From positions 43,813-107,812 of the forward strand of contig JAOQAD010000023.1 of NCBI GenBank assembly GCA_025963775.1: DNA of 64,000 bases. The letters run 5' to 3'. Position numbers and translations under genes: made by a program. Origin of the DNA: Bacteroidota bacterium (GTDB taxonomy: Bacteria > Bacteroidota > Bacteroidia > 2-12-FULL-35-15). Positions 7,205 through 18,600 of the stretch are shown here, in pieces (the first letter of the stretch is position 1; each line of letters starts with the position of its first letter). The notes beneath the pieces are model-generated. The model was not told the DNA's origin. It saw nothing but the letters and a program-made list of their open reading frames with translations, and did not search any database.

Positions 7205-8224
7205 TTATTTTTTAGCATGGAGTTGCTTTTCGTACTGAGGAAGCAGGGATACAAATTTATCGATCGTTTTTGGAAGCGACAATTCACTCATTCCGCCGGC
7301 TGCATTTGCATGTCCGCCTCCGCTGAAATGTGCCCTTGCAAACTTGTTCACATCAAAGCTGCCTTTTGAGCGGAAAGAAGTTTTGATGATGCCGTCACGC
7401 TCCACTAGAAATGCCGCAAAGCGGATCCCGGCAATGGACAATGCATAATTCACTACGCCTTCCGTATCGCCTTTTTTATAGTCGAAACGCTTCAATTCTT
7501 CAGCGCTCAGTGAAAAGAAGGCGGTTCTGTATTCCGGCAATACCCTTAGTTTTTCGTTGAGGCAAAAGCCAAGCAGCTTTAATTTGCTTTCGGTATTGTC
7601 ATCGTAAATGCGGTTGTGGATGGCTGCATTTTCAGCTCCTGCTTTGATCAGGTCGGAAAGGATCAAATGTGTTTTTGCTGTGGTGGACGGAAAGCGGAAT
7701 GAACCTGTATCGGTCATGATGCCCGTGTAGAGGCAGTTCGCAATGTCCTTATCCAGCAGCTTTTTATCGCCCATGAGGCTGATGAAATCGTAAATGAGCT
7801 CGCAGGTAGAGCATGCTGCCACGCTGTGAAGCATGTAATCAGCAAAGTCTTCCGGCTGCAGGTGATGGTCAATGATGAACTTGATGGCAGAAGATGCCGA
7901 CACCTCATCACCGAGCTTGTCGATCCGCTTCAGGGAATTAAAATCCAGGCAGAAAATGAGATCAGCCTTTGCCACCAGCTTTTTTGCCGCGCTGCCCTTT
8001 TTCTGAAAATCGAGGATCTTCTTCTCACCTTTCATCCAGTCGAGGAAGGAAGGATAATCATTGGGCGTGATCACGGTTACGTTGTGATCTTTCTTTACCA
8101 GGTAATTGTACAGCCCGAGGGAAGAGCCGATGGCATCGCCGTCGGGCGACCAGTGGGTTACGATCACACTATTCTTCGGCTTGCTTAACAGGGCCTTTAC
8201 TTTTTTTACCTCGGTCGGATTCAT
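7205..8224 (-). CDS. nrnA: DHH-family phosphoesterase, NrnA-like oligoribonuclease/pAp phosphatase
   Basis: 339 residues, ATG at 8224. N-terminal DHH domain: THWSPDGDAIGSSLG (metal-binding Asp pair), FCLDFNS and IIDHHLQPEDF (the DHH triad). C-terminal DHHA1 domain: SFRSKGSFDVNKFA and GGGHANAAGG. This is the complete motif set of NrnA, a cytosolic manganese enzyme that degrades short RNA oligomers (nanoRNA, pGpG) and dephosphorylates pAp. It is the first gene of the operon with the four FKBP genes, an arrangement that is conserved in Bacteroidota more by neighbourhood than by obvious function. Confidence 0.9.
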   Translation of the reverse strand: MNPTEVKKVKALLSKPKNSVIVTHWSPDGDAIGSSLGLYNYLVKKDHNVTVITPNDYPSFLDWMKGEKKILDFQKKGSAAKKLVAKADLIFCLDFNSLKRIDKLGDEVSASSAIKFIIDHHLQPEDFADYMLHSVAACSTCELIYDFISLMGDKKLLDKDIANCLYTGIMTDTGSFRFPSTTAKTHLILSDLIKAGAENAAIHNRIYDDNTESKLKLLGFCLNEKLRVLPEYRTAFFSLSAEELKRFDYKKGDTEGVVNYALSIAGIRFAAFLVERDGIIKTSFRSKGSFDVNKFARAHFSGGGHANAAGGMSELSLPKTIDKFVSLLPQYEKQLHAKK

Positions 8225-8407
8225 TGATTTTTTTTAGAAAGGCGAATTTACAAATATTTCCGCTACCCGGGAATTGATATTGTTAAGGTATGCAAAAGAG
8301 GAGAAAGCATCCATCAAAAATATTTAGCATTATTCTCACACAGCAAAGCCTATTTTTTTCTAATTTCGCAGCCGATTTCAACGAATCTTAAATCAAAAAA
8401 ACAAAGA

Positions 8408-8827
8408 ATGACAACAAACAGAACATTTACAATGATCAAACCGGATGCAGTGGCAAACGGTTCTATCGGTGGAATTTTAAAAATGATCAACGAAGCAGGA
8501 TTCCGTATCGTTGCAATGAAATACACAAAGCTTTCGGCTGATGCTGCAGGCAAATTCTATGAAATTCACAAAGAGCGCCCGTTCTACGGCGAGCTGGTTG
8601 ATTATATGTCCTCAGGCCCTATCGTTGCTGCGATCCTTGAAAAAGAGAATGCAGTGGCTGATTTCAGGAAGCTGATCGGTGCAACTGATCCAACAAAAGC
8701 TGAAGAAGGAACTATCCGCAAGATCTACGCTAAATCCATCGCAGCAAATGCTGTTCACGGATCAGACAGCGATGAGAATGCACAGATCGAAGGAGATTTT
8801 TATTTCTCCTGGCTCGAGCGTTTCTAA
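8408..8827 (+). CDS. ndk: Nucleoside-diphosphate kinase
   Basis: 139 residues, the normal length. The protein opens [16 protein letters not shown] and carries the phosphohistidine loop [11 protein letters not shown] (catalytic His near residue 117), with the typical ending FSWLERF preceded by [11 protein letters not shown]. It balances nucleoside triphosphate pools by transferring the gamma-phosphate through the His. It is transcribed alone, divergent from nrnA, and is closed by its own terminator. Confidence 0.97.
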   Translation: MTTNRTFTMIKPDAVANGSIGGILKMINEAGFRIVAMKYTKLSADAAGKFYEIHKERPFYGELVDYMSSGPIVAAILEKENAVADFRKLIGATDPTKAEEGTIRKIYAKSIAANAVHGSDSDENAQIEGDFYFSWLERF

Positions 8828-8843
8828 GGCTCCATCTATTGAA

Positions 8844-8879
8844 AGATCCTTCTCCAAAGCGGGGAAGGATCTTTTTTTA
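8844..8879 (+). terminator. Rho-independent terminator of ndk
   Basis: AGATCCTTC (8844-8852) pairs with GAAGGATCT (8864-8872) and is followed by a T run; it begins 17 bases after the ndk stop. Confidence 0.85.
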
Positions 8880-9015
8880 TCCTCTCCCGGGGAATCAATT
8901 CCTCATCCCTGCTTTAACAGCATCAGCTGAAAAGCCCTGTTAACATTGATTTTTATCATTTTCACAACAGGGAACAAAATTTTATTTACGTTTTGAAACT
9001 AAAAAACCAAAACGT

Positions 9016-9186
9016 ATGAAAAAGCAATATCTTTTATTATCAGCGCTTGGACTGCTTGCAACCAGCTTTTCGGGCTGTGAAGTGGTTGGCGGAATTTTTA
9101 AAGCCGGCATGGTGTGGGGAATCATCCTTGTACTGCTGGTTGTATTCGGACTGATCTACCTCTTTACCCGCGGAGGAAGAAAATAG
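9016..9186 (+). CDS. Small lipoprotein with one transmembrane helix
   Basis: 56 residues: a lipoprotein signal (MKKQYLLLSALGLLATSFSG followed by Cys21), then EVVGGIFKAGM and a hydrophobic helix (VWGIILVLLVVFGLIYLF) ending TRGGRK. Similar very short proteins are widespread in Bacteroidota and are sometimes mislabelled phosphatidate cytidylyltransferase, of which nothing is visible here. It precedes the AI-2E exporter gene by 14 bases and is probably co-transcribed with it. Function unknown. Confidence 0.7.
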   Translation: MKKQYLLLSALGLLATSFSGCEVVGGIFKAGMVWGIILVLLVVFGLIYLFTRGGRK

Positions 9187-9200
9187 TTTAAACCCAACTT

Positions 9201-10370
9201 ATGTTACTTACAGATAAACAGGCAACAAAATTACCTGCCTATATTGCATTTTCGCAGGTTACAATAGGCATACTGGCATTTTTTTACCTCATCTTCATCG
9301 GCCAGGATATCCTGATACCGCTTGTTTTTGCGCTGATCATCTCTATTCTCCTCAACCCGGTCGTAAATTTTTTAACCCGGAAAGGGCTGAACAGGGTGAT
9401 CGCCATTCTCTTCAGCATTACGCTGCTCATCGTGGTGGTAGGCGGGATCCTTTATTTTATCGGTTCCCAGCTTACGCTTTTCAGTGATGCCTTTCCGCAG
9501 CTGAAGGAAAAATTCAATGCACTAACGAGCGATGCGCTGAACTGGTGCTCGCAAACGTTCAAGATCAACAGGTGGAAACTGAATACCTGGATCACCGATA
9601 AAAAAGGTGAGACCATGAACAATGCGGGAAGCATGATCGGCGGGGCACTTACGACCATCAGTGGATTTTTCATCCTCGTGTTCCTGATCCCGGTTTACAT
9701 TTTCATGTTCCTTTTTTACAAGCCCCTGCTGCTTGATTTTGTGTCGCAGATCTTTAAAAAGGACAAGCACGGGGCAGTTGCAGAAGTACTGGCAAACACC
9801 AAATCGCTGATCCAAAGCTACCTCGTGGGCCTCCTGATCGAGATGCTGATCGTTGCCACGATGAACTCCACGGCTTTGCTGATCATCGGCGTGGATTACG
9901 CCATTCTTTTCGGAATTATCGGCGCTATTTTAAATCTTATTCCGTACATCGGCGGCGTAATCGCAATTGCTTTGCCAATGGCCATGGCCTTTATCACGCA
10001 AACGCCGATGAAAGCGCTGTTTGTGCTGCTGGCCTATTGCGTGGTGCAGCTGATCGATAACAATTTCCTGATCCCGAAGATCGTAGCATCGAAAGTAAAA
10101 GTGAATGCGCTGATTTCGATCGTGGTGGTGCTGATCGGCGGGGCTTTGTGGGGAGTTGCAGGCATGTTCCTGTCCATTCCGCTTACGGCGATCTGCAAGG
10201 TGGTGTTCGACAAGATCCAGCCATTGAAGCCGATCGGCTTTCTCATTGGCGATACCATGCCGCCTATCGGGCAGGACCTGCTGAAAGTGTACAGGGTGAA
10301 GCCTGTAGTGGATGAAAAAAAAGCAGCGGAGGAAGATCCTAAAAAACAAAAAAAAAATATTAAGAAATGA
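9201..10370 (+). CDS. AI-2E family transporter (putative permease)
   Basis: 389 residues with about eight predicted transmembrane helices. N-terminal pair: ILAFFYLIFIGQDILIPLVF and a second helix near residue 70. A hydrophilic loop follows (about 95-160), then the conserved C-terminal half with LIPYIGGVIAIALP and the tail QLIDNNFLIPKIVASKV, which are the signatures of PF01594. Family members include the AI-2 exporter TqsA and sodium/proton antiporters, so the substrate cannot be told from sequence. The C-terminus is lysine-rich (KKAAEEDPKKQKKNIKK). Its stop overlaps the next start (ATGA). Confidence 0.9.
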   Translation: MLLTDKQATKLPAYIAFSQVTIGILAFFYLIFIGQDILIPLVFALIISILLNPVVNFLTRKGLNRVIAILFSITLLIVVVGGILYFIGSQLTLFSDAFPQLKEKFNALTSDALNWCSQTFKINRWKLNTWITDKKGETMNNAGSMIGGALTTISGFFILVFLIPVYIFMFLFYKPLLLDFVSQIFKKDKHGAVAEVLANTKSLIQSYLVGLLIEMLIVATMNSTALLIIGVDYAILFGIIGAILNLIPYIGGVIAIALPMAMAFITQTPMKALFVLLAYCVVQLIDNNFLIPKIVASKVKVNALISIVVVLIGGALWGVAGMFLSIPLTAICKVVFDKIQPLKPIGFLIGDTMPPIGQDLLKVYRVKPVVDEKKAAEEDPKKQKKNIKK

Positions 10371-10591
10371 TACTTCAGCTGAACCCGAGCATCATGGTCG
10401 AAACCCCGCTGGGAACGGGCCATGCTATTTTTATCATTGATTACGGCATTCACCAGAATACCTGCTGGATCGTTGCGCTGCAAAAGGATGGCGTGATCAA
10501 GCATTTCGACTGCAATGATATCATCCTTTCCACCAATTATACTTACGGACTGAATCTCACAAAGAACAGCAACCATCCGCCTGAAAAATAA
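10367..10591 (+). CDS. Small hypothetical protein translationally coupled to the AI-2E gene
   Basis: 74 residues. Its ATG overlaps the stop of the AI-2E transporter by four bases (ATGA), which supports it as a real coupled gene. The protein is soluble, with an apparent beta-strand pattern (GHAIFIIDYGI, NTCWIVALQKDGVIKHFDCND), and no domain is recognised. Its stop touches the stop of the convergent DUF2779 gene. Confidence 0.7.
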   Translation: MILQLNPSIMVETPLGTGHAIFIIDYGIHQNTCWIVALQKDGVIKHFDCNDIILSTNYTYGLNLTKNSNHPPEK

Positions 10592-12076
10592 TTATTCTCC
10601 TTTGCTGGCCTCCAGCACCTCAAACACCTTTACCATGGCCAGCGTATCCATCTTACAGTATTCAAGCAGCTGTTCGCGCACTTCAAGGATCTTAAACATG
10701 TCCGTTTCCCGCTGCAGCTTTTCAAAAGCGATCATGGCGATGCTTCCGCTGGAGATCTTCAGGCTGGCATAGCTCAGCTCAGGCACAATGGCTGGCAGCA
10801 GGTTCTTGATCGAAAAGGAATTTTTCATGGCGGGATGATAAAAGCTTTTTTCCTGGAAAGGCTGCATCAGGTCGACAATCCTGCTTAAGCGATTATCAAT
10901 TGCTTCGCTGAATTCCGGGAAATCCTTTTTCAATCCGTTCAGTACATTCCTTTCCATTAAGGCATCGAATACGAGAATGGTTCCCTGTCCTTCGGTATGC
11001 TTCAGCAGACTTTCAATAAAAGTTTTCCGCGGATCAAAGCCCTGCTCGGCAAGGAACTCGATGTGCTTTGCCTCTTCCCTTTCATGTGTCTTGTAATGCA
11101 ATGAAAACTGGAAGGGCAGGTGCTGGTAGGGTTTGGTGCCATTGTAGACCGGGATTGCAGGCATGAAGGTCTCAAAGTCCATGAAATACACAGGGTACGA
11201 GATCTTACCGAGGAACAGCTTCAGCGCTTCCTTATCGATCAGCGGCTCGCCTGTTTTAACGGCATTGATATGAATATTGGCATTTTTTCCAAGCAGGTTC
11301 TCTTCCGGAATTTCCGGGATGGTTTTAAAGCCTGCATCATAAAGCGCGAACTGGTCCGCTTTGGAAATTCCTGTGATCTCGAAGACAGAATTAGGGGGAA
11401 CATTCTTCCAGCAGGTGCTCATAAAATCGCAATTGTAGGGACTGAAGCAATGCTCGCCGATCCTCATTTCCGGCATTTTCGGGTCGGCAGCCACCAGCTT
11501 CGATTGTGCGATCTTTTCCGAGATCATCGCCTGGTTGGAAAGGGCTTCTTTTTTAACAGAACGGAAAGTAAACAAACCATGCGGATCCACATCACCTTTC
11601 CTTACGTATTGATTATTGATAGTGATCAGTGAAATATCCTCAAGGGGCAAGCCGGAATTGGTGATCACCCAATACTGTAGGGAAGCATCAAGGAGATAGG
11701 TCTGCGAGATCTTCGTGGAGCTTTTCACTTCGTAGGCATACCAGCTTCCTTCTTTTTTAACAAGGATATCGAGGATGGCAAGCACCTGTTCGAACTGGAA
11801 GGCTGCTTCGTAGATCACCTCTGCACCGGAACTGATCAGCTCATGCGTGCGTTCAACCGCAGCCGGATTATCGGAGCGCCGCGCCGGTGTGGCATCTGTC
11901 CCGCCCGGGAACAGCTGCTGCGCAAACACCCCGACATTGCTTCCGCGGTTAAAGATCGATTGCTGCTCGGCAGAAGGCGCATCCCGCAGCTGGATAAAAT
12001 TCTTATACAGGTACAGGGATTTGGCGCACTGCAGCCCGCGCAGAAAGGTAGATTTACTCAGGATATGCTTTTCCAA
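10592..12076 (-). CDS. DUF2779 domain protein (PD-(D/E)XK-like nuclease fold plus RNase H-like domain)
   Basis: 494 residues if started at the TTG at 12076, giving MEKHILSKSTFLRGLQCAKS, which aligns with the usual start of this family. A TTG at 12100 is also open but is covered by a -7 box, so it cannot be the start; no ATG is available. The N-terminal half has the Cas4/RecB-like motif (YEVKSST) preceded by an Asp strand (VLAILDILV); the C-terminal half has the acidic exonuclease-type strand YFMDFETFMP. Four Cys (GEHCFSPYNCDFMSTC plus an early Cys) could hold an Fe-S cluster, as in Cas4. Function in cells is not known; DNA or RNA processing is inferred. Confidence 0.78.
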   Translation of the reverse strand: MEKHILSKSTFLRGLQCAKSLYLYKNFIQLRDAPSAEQQSIFNRGSNVGVFAQQLFPGGTDATPARRSDNPAAVERTHELISSGAEVIYEAAFQFEQVLAILDILVKKEGSWYAYEVKSSTKISQTYLLDASLQYWVITNSGLPLEDISLITINNQYVRKGDVDPHGLFTFRSVKKEALSNQAMISEKIAQSKLVAADPKMPEMRIGEHCFSPYNCDFMSTCWKNVPPNSVFEITGISKADQFALYDAGFKTIPEIPEENLLGKNANIHINAVKTGEPLIDKEALKLFLGKISYPVYFMDFETFMPAIPVYNGTKPYQHLPFQFSLHYKTHEREEAKHIEFLAEQGFDPRKTFIESLLKHTEGQGTILVFDALMERNVLNGLKKDFPEFSEAIDNRLSRIVDLMQPFQEKSFYHPAMKNSFSIKNLLPAIVPELSYASLKISSGSIAMIAFEKLQRETDMFKILEVREQLLEYCKMDTLAMVKVFEVLEASKGE

Positions 12077-12097
12077 AACCGTTGTGTGATTAGGTTG

Positions 12098-12105
12098 CAA
12101 AATTA
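12098..12105 (-). promoter_or_regulatory. -7 box for the DUF2779 gene
   Basis: TAATTTTG on the minus strand matches TAnnTTTG. It covers the TTG at 12100 and lies 21 bases from the TTG at 12076. No clear -33 box is seen. Confidence 0.4.
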
Positions 12106-12299
12106 AGAATTTAACAGGGCGGCCGTTGTTAATAATTTTAATCCTTCAAAAAATACTATTTATCCGGAAAAAACAAAGACAAAGCGACAAAAAACCTGAT
12201 TAGCCGCTTTTACAGGCAACTGTTCTTTCACAATTACAACCATTTCTTCGTTTCTTACGTCTTTATTCGATACTATTGTATAACCAAGCATTCCCCCTA

Positions 12300-12662
12300 A
12301 TGAAAAAATTTACGGTAAGCACAGGAGTTTTTATAACACTGTTATCCTTTTCAGGATTCTCATCCTTTGCTCAAACACCTGCACCTTCTGCTCCATCATC
12401 GATTCCGGCAGTCGCAAAACATGCAGATGCGAACAGGTTTGAATACATTATTTCAGGCTTAAGCACTGCAACAGAAGCAACTGACCTTGTTACACTTTTC
12501 AAAGGCCGCCCCGGCATTATTGATGCGGTGACCGATCTCAGTAATCATACAGTCACGGTTTACGCACCGGCAAACATGCCGGAAACAGACATCCGGGAGA
12601 TCCTGAAATTTGCAGGAAAGACCATTATCCGTGATCCGAAAGAGATCACAAAGTTTTACTAA
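12300..12662 (+). CDS. Secreted HMA-like domain protein without metal-binding cysteines
   Basis: 120 residues from the ATG at 12300. A signal peptide (MKKFTVSTGVFITLLSFSGF, SSFAQ) is followed by a Pro/Ala linker and a single domain (about residues 50-115) with the beta-alpha-beta pattern of heavy-metal-associated folds: RFEYIISGLSTATEATDLVT, IIDAVTDLSNHTVTVYAP and DIREILKFAG. The CxxC metal site is absent, so copper binding is unlikely. It sits 19 bases before the giant T9SS adhesin and may be transcribed with it. Role unknown. Confidence 0.75.
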   Translation: MKKFTVSTGVFITLLSFSGFSSFAQTPAPSAPSSIPAVAKHADANRFEYIISGLSTATEATDLVTLFKGRPGIIDAVTDLSNHTVTVYAPANMPETDIREILKFAGKTIIRDPKEITKFY

Positions 12663-12681
12663 TCGATATTCCCCCTACTCT

Positions 12682-15600
12682 ATGAAGAATCGTTCATTTA
12701 CCAGGATATTATTCCTGTTCATTACCGTTTTCCTTTGTTTTACGCGATCGCAGGCACAAGTCACCATTGTCAATTATGATTTTAATTCAGGTGCGAGCTA
12801 TGCGGCAATGAGCCCGGCTCTTGCTTCCGGGGTTACCTGCTCGGTATCATCCACAGAGGCTTTTGCAACACTTGGCGGAACAGCTTCCGGCGGAGCAGCA
12901 TTCACTGCAAACGCCACAGCAGGCAATGCTATTGATATGGCTAATTCTTCCGGAACGAACACAAGGTACTGGACATTTTCACTGGGCGGGGCCAGCTTAA
13001 GCACCTATACAACCTTCAAGGTTTATTTCCAGGCACAGCGCTCAAATACCGGGGCACAGACAATAACTGTTCAGTACAGCCTGAATGGCGGGGCCTATAC
13101 TGCGTTTGCATCCAACACCATGAGCCCGGGAAACGCAAGCTACGTGGAGGCGACCTTTACGCTGCCAGCTGCCGTGAACAACCCCACAACGCTCGACCTC
13201 CGGCTTTTTGCAAGCGCAGCCAGCGGAACAGGAACACTCAGGATCGATAACTTTGAGGTGCAGGCAGTTTCAGCACCCTGCACGGGCACTCCTACAGCCG
13301 GAACTGCTGCAGCATCCGTTACTTCTGCCACCTGCTCAACAAACAGTAGTTTAAGCCTTAGCGGCTATACCACACTTACAGGCATTACCTTTCAATGGCA
13401 GTCGTCGCCCGACGGCAGCACCTGGACCAATATCGGGGGCGCTACTGCTTCCACATACAGTGCTACGGGAATTACCGCAACCACTTATTACAGGTGCGTG
13501 GTTACCTGCAGCGGCAGCGGGCTCTCCGCCAATTCAACTTCCGTTACCGTTACGATAAATGTACCTGTAGGCGGAACAGCCGCAGCTTCAGCTTCTCCTA
13601 TCTGTATTGGCGGCTCCAGCACCATCTCCTTATCCGGTGCAAGCACCAGCGGCATTACGTATCAATGGCAATCATCGCCGGATAACAGTACCTGGACAAA
13701 CATAGGAGGCGCAACAGCATCCACTTATGTGGCGAGCCCTGTCACAAACACTTACTATCGCTGTACACTAACCTGCTCTGCCCCGGCAAGCACGGTGGTT
13801 AATTCTACCAGCGCACTGGTAACTGTGAGCGCAGCCCCGGGATATACAACTCTTCCATACAGCCAGAGCTTTGAAGGTCCATGGCTCAGCTCCTGCGGTA
13901 CAAGGGATATTCCGGATGCTTTCTGGAATAACAGTCCGAATACCGGCAACAACTCCTGGCGAAGGAATGATGACGGTGTTGCTGCTGCTTCCTGGTCAAG
14001 CAGCAACGGGATCTATTCACCCGTGAGCACACTCGGATCTTATTCCGCGCGCTTTCACAGCTACGATGCAGCTTCTGGCTTGCAGGGCAATTTCAACCTG
14101 TATGTAGACTGCAGTCCGGCCGGCACCAAATTGCTTACCTTCGACTATATCAGCACTTCCGGAACGGATGGAATGGTTGTGCTGCAGTCGACCGACGGGG
14201 GAAGCACATTTCCAACAACGCTGGCCACTTATACAACGGCCGGATCATGGACCAATGAATCCATCAATATCACATCCACATCTGCCACAACAGTGATCCG
14301 TTTCAGGGCTACTTCCGATTTCGGGACAACGGATATAGGAATGGATAACCTGAACATTTTACTGCCATGCACAGGAGCACCTACGGCAGGTACGGCAAAC
14401 GCTTCACCAAACACAACCTCCTGCTCTTCGCTTACAAGCACGCTGACAGTTTCCGGCTACACCGCAGCAGCAGGGATCACTTTCCAATGGCAATCGTCGC
14501 CGGATAACTCCACCTGGACAAACATTGCAGGTGCCACGTCCGCTTCATATACGGCAACTGTAAGCAGCACCACTTATTTCAGGTGTGTTGTGACCTGCAG
14601 CAATTCAGGGCTTACTGCCAATTCGGCGAGCACACTGGTAACTTCAACGGCGGTCATTCCTTCCAACGATGACTGTACCAATGCCACTACGCTTATTTCA
14701 GGTGCTACATGTAATCCCACTGCCGGTACCATTGCCTGTGCCTCTGCTTCTGCCCAGGCAAATGCATGCTCCGGAACTCCCGACGATGATGTATGGTATA
14801 AATTCGTGGCAGTATCCACTACGCAGTTCATCACCATTTCAAATGTTTTGGGTTCCACAACCGACCTTTACCACTCAGTGTACAGCGGAACCTGTGCTGC
14901 TCCCGGAACAGCACTTGTGTGCAGCGACCCGAACAGCAGCACGGTTACAGGCCTTACTGTGGGTAATACATATTATATCAGGGTATTCAGCTGGGCCTCT
15001 ACCGGCGGCCAGACTTCCACATTTGATATTTGCGTAACCGGCTGTACCGGCACGCCTGCAAATGATAATTGTACAGCGGCTACCACGCTGGTGGCAGGAA
15101 GCACCTGCAGTTCCACTGCAGGAACCATTGCCTGCGCAACTGCCTCCACCCAGGCAAACGGATGCTCCGGAACCGCCGATGACGATGTATGGTACAAGTT
15201 CGTTGCAACAGCCACCACGCATTACGTTAACCTTACAGGTGTTTCAGGAACCACCACCGACCTTTATCACTCTGTGTATGGAGGAACCTGCGCTTCTCCT
15301 GGAACAGCACTTGTATGCAGCGATCCGGACAACAGCACGGTTACCGGCCTTACCATCGGTAACACCTATTACATCCGGGTATTCACCTACACTTCAACCG
15401 CCAACCAGAACACGAGCTTTAACATTTGTGTTACAGGATGTTCAGGAGTTCCGGCCAACGATGACTGTACAAATGCCACTACACTTACTTCTGCGCTTAC
15501 CTGCAGCACAACGCCAGGCACGATCGGCTGCTCCACTGCTTCCCCGCAGCCAAACACCTGCGGAAGCGGAACGGCTGATGATGATGTGTGGTACAAATTC

Positions 15601-18600
15601 GTTGCTACGGCAACCTCCCATACCATCACCATTTCAAATGTGGTAGGTACCACAACCGACATTTATCATTCTGTGTATGGCGGTACCTGTGCATCGCCGG
15701 GCACAGAGCTGTTGTGCAGCGATCCGAATACAAGCACCGTTACAGGGCTTACTATTGGAAACACATACTATATCAGGGTATTCAGCTGGACATCGACCAC
15801 AGGGCAGTTTGCAACCTACGACATCTGCGTTACAGGATGTACGAGTACGCCGGCTAATGACAACTGTTCCGGCGCAACAGCCCTGACTATTAACCCGTAT
15901 GGCTCCTGCGCCGCAACATCCGGCGGAAACCTGCAATGTGCCACACCTTCGGGCACTGCCATCGGAACCTGCGCAGGGGCACCTGATGACGACATCTGGT
16001 ATTCCTTCACAGCGACAAGCACAGCACAGCTTATTACACTTACTGCTGCCTCCGGATTTGATGCTTACATGCAGCTTTATTCCGGAAGCTGCGGAAGCCT
16101 TAATCCGTTCCAATGTTCCGATCCGAACAGCTTTACCGCTTCGGGACTTACCGTGGGCCAAACCTACTTTTTACGTGTGTATTCGTATGGAACAGGTGCT
16201 CCCTCTAACGGTAATGTAACTGTGTGCATCAGTAATCCCCCTTCCTGTCCGGCCAACCTTGGCTCAGGAAATGTTTCCATCGCATCTCTTCCATACAGTG
16301 TTACAGGGCAAAGTACATGCGGCGCCGGGGATGAGATTACCACCACTAATGCAGTTACCTGCGGAAGTGTTTATTATTTCTCCGACGAGGACAAAGTGTA
16401 TACATTTACCCCCGTTACATCAGGATCGATTACGATCACGATCAACTCCACACAATCCTGGACAGGAGCCACACTGTATGACGGATGTCCTTTCAGCGCA
16501 AACTGTGTGGGATTTGTACAAAGCTCTGCCAGCGGCTCAAAAAATTTCTGTACCAGCGTGGCAGCAGGAACCACCTATTACCTCGTGATCGATTCGGACG
16601 GAACAACAGGCGGATGCATCTCTTCTTTCAGCCTTGATATTACGGCGCCATCCGGGACCAGCTCCAATGACCTTCCCTGCAGCGCCACTCCTTTAACCCT
16701 TGGAACAGCGGTAACGGGAGACAATACCTGCGCATCAGGATCGGGTGAACCGGCTGTACCGGCCTGCTGGACCTCCGGAAGCACCAATACCGTATGGTTC
16801 TCATTTACTGGTCCGGCCTCCGGAACAGCGTATGTTCAAACCACTGCAGCTACCATTACTTCTACCCAGATAGCGATCTATTCCGGGACCTGCGGGCCGG
16901 GACTGACCATGCTTGCCTGCAACCAGGCACCTCCTACGGGCTGTACAGGAACAGCAAGCTCGGGATCGCTGATCAATGCAAGCGGACTTACGCCGGGAGC
17001 GACCTATTATGTGCGTGTTGACGGACGACTGGATAACAAAGGAACATTCTCCATACTGGTAGACAACGGATCATCCAGCACCACAGCGCCTGTTCCGGGA
17101 CAGGATTGCCAGACACCGCTTGTGGTCTGCAGCTCCGTAATGTCGATCGGGAACCCGGGGTATTCAAATACCGGGAACGTGTGTGACTTTACAGGATCGG
17201 GCAACTGTACCAGCGGAGAGCTGAACTCGGTTTGGTACCAGGTAAGCATCGGCGGAACAGGTAATTTCAACTTTACGCTGATGCCGAACGATGGAAGCAA
17301 CAGCTCGAACGGAGCCGAGACTGACTATGACTTCTTATTGTGGAAAGTATCGGGCTCGGGAACAACCACCAGCTGCGCTACCATCTCCTCCTCCAGCGGA
17401 ACAGCATTGCTTGCGTGTAACTTCTCTGCCGATGGCGTTACGGGCATTGCTCCCGGCGGAAATGCACCGGCACCGATCAACTCGTACTTTAATGGTGCTT
17501 TTGAACCTACTGTTTCTGTAACTGCCGGCGATATACTTTACCTCGTGATCCAGAACTATTCAGGAAGTACACAGGGATTCACGCTCGACATGACCTCTTC
17601 GGGGGCGGGCGTTGTGAATTATACAGCTCCTTCAACCGTGTACTGGACAGGCGGATCGAATACCGTATGGTCGAATACGACCAACTGGGGCAGCTGCTCA
17701 ACCTATCCTGTATGCGGGGTAAATGCTGTGATCACGGCCGCTTCTGCAACCCAGCCGATCATTACCGGAACTGAGTATGTGAAAGACCTTACGATCAATC
17801 CAGGTGCAACACTTACACTGAGTGCCGGTGCGATACTTCACGTATGCGGCAACTTTACCAATAACGGGAGCTTTGTGGCATCACCTACCTCCACTGTGAT
17901 CTTTGACAATGCAGCTGTAGCGCAATCCATTTCCGGAAACTTTACAGGAACCAATAAATTCGGGCATTTAACGACCACCAAAACAGGCGGTTCTGTAACA
18001 GCGAACAACGATATCGACATTGCGGGTAATTTCAGCACCTCCAATTCAACAAGTGTTTTCAACACCAACACTTTTTATATCAAGGTGGGCGGTAATTTTG
18101 TGAATGCCGCAGGGAACACCACTTACACAAACACAGGAACGATCGGTGTGCTTGAATTCAATGGCAGCGCTGCACAAACCTACAACCAGGGCTCTTCACA
18201 GCTCGACCTGAATGGCGTGGTGATGAACCATACCGGCACAGGCGTAACACTGCAGACCGACATGAACATTAAAGCCACAACGGGAACCCTTACGCTAACA
18301 CTTGGGAAGATCATTACAACAGGAACTTACAAAGTGGTGGTGGGCAATTCAACACCAGCTTCTGTTTCTGCAGGAAATACCAGCAGCTATGTGTATGGCT
18401 TCCTGAGAAGGTACATCAATAACTCCACCGGCTCATTCGATTTTCCTGTAGGAACGGCAACAGCTTACCAGCGTGCGAATGTTAATTTCACGGCCGCACC
18501 GGTCATCACCTACCTCACCGCCGATTTTCAAACCTATGCTACAGTCCCGGGCCCGCTCGGCTCCAGCGAATGCGCTGCAACGTATGACATGAACGCACTT

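Noticed and set aside
9016..9186. Phosphatidate cytidylyltransferase annotation for the 56-residue protein
   Set aside because: Far too short and without the CDP-alcohol or CdsA motif; it is a small lipoprotein.
14656..16240. Regular repeats considered as a CRISPR array
   Set aside because: The units are over 300 bases, encode PPC-like protein domains in frame and differ by codon changes.
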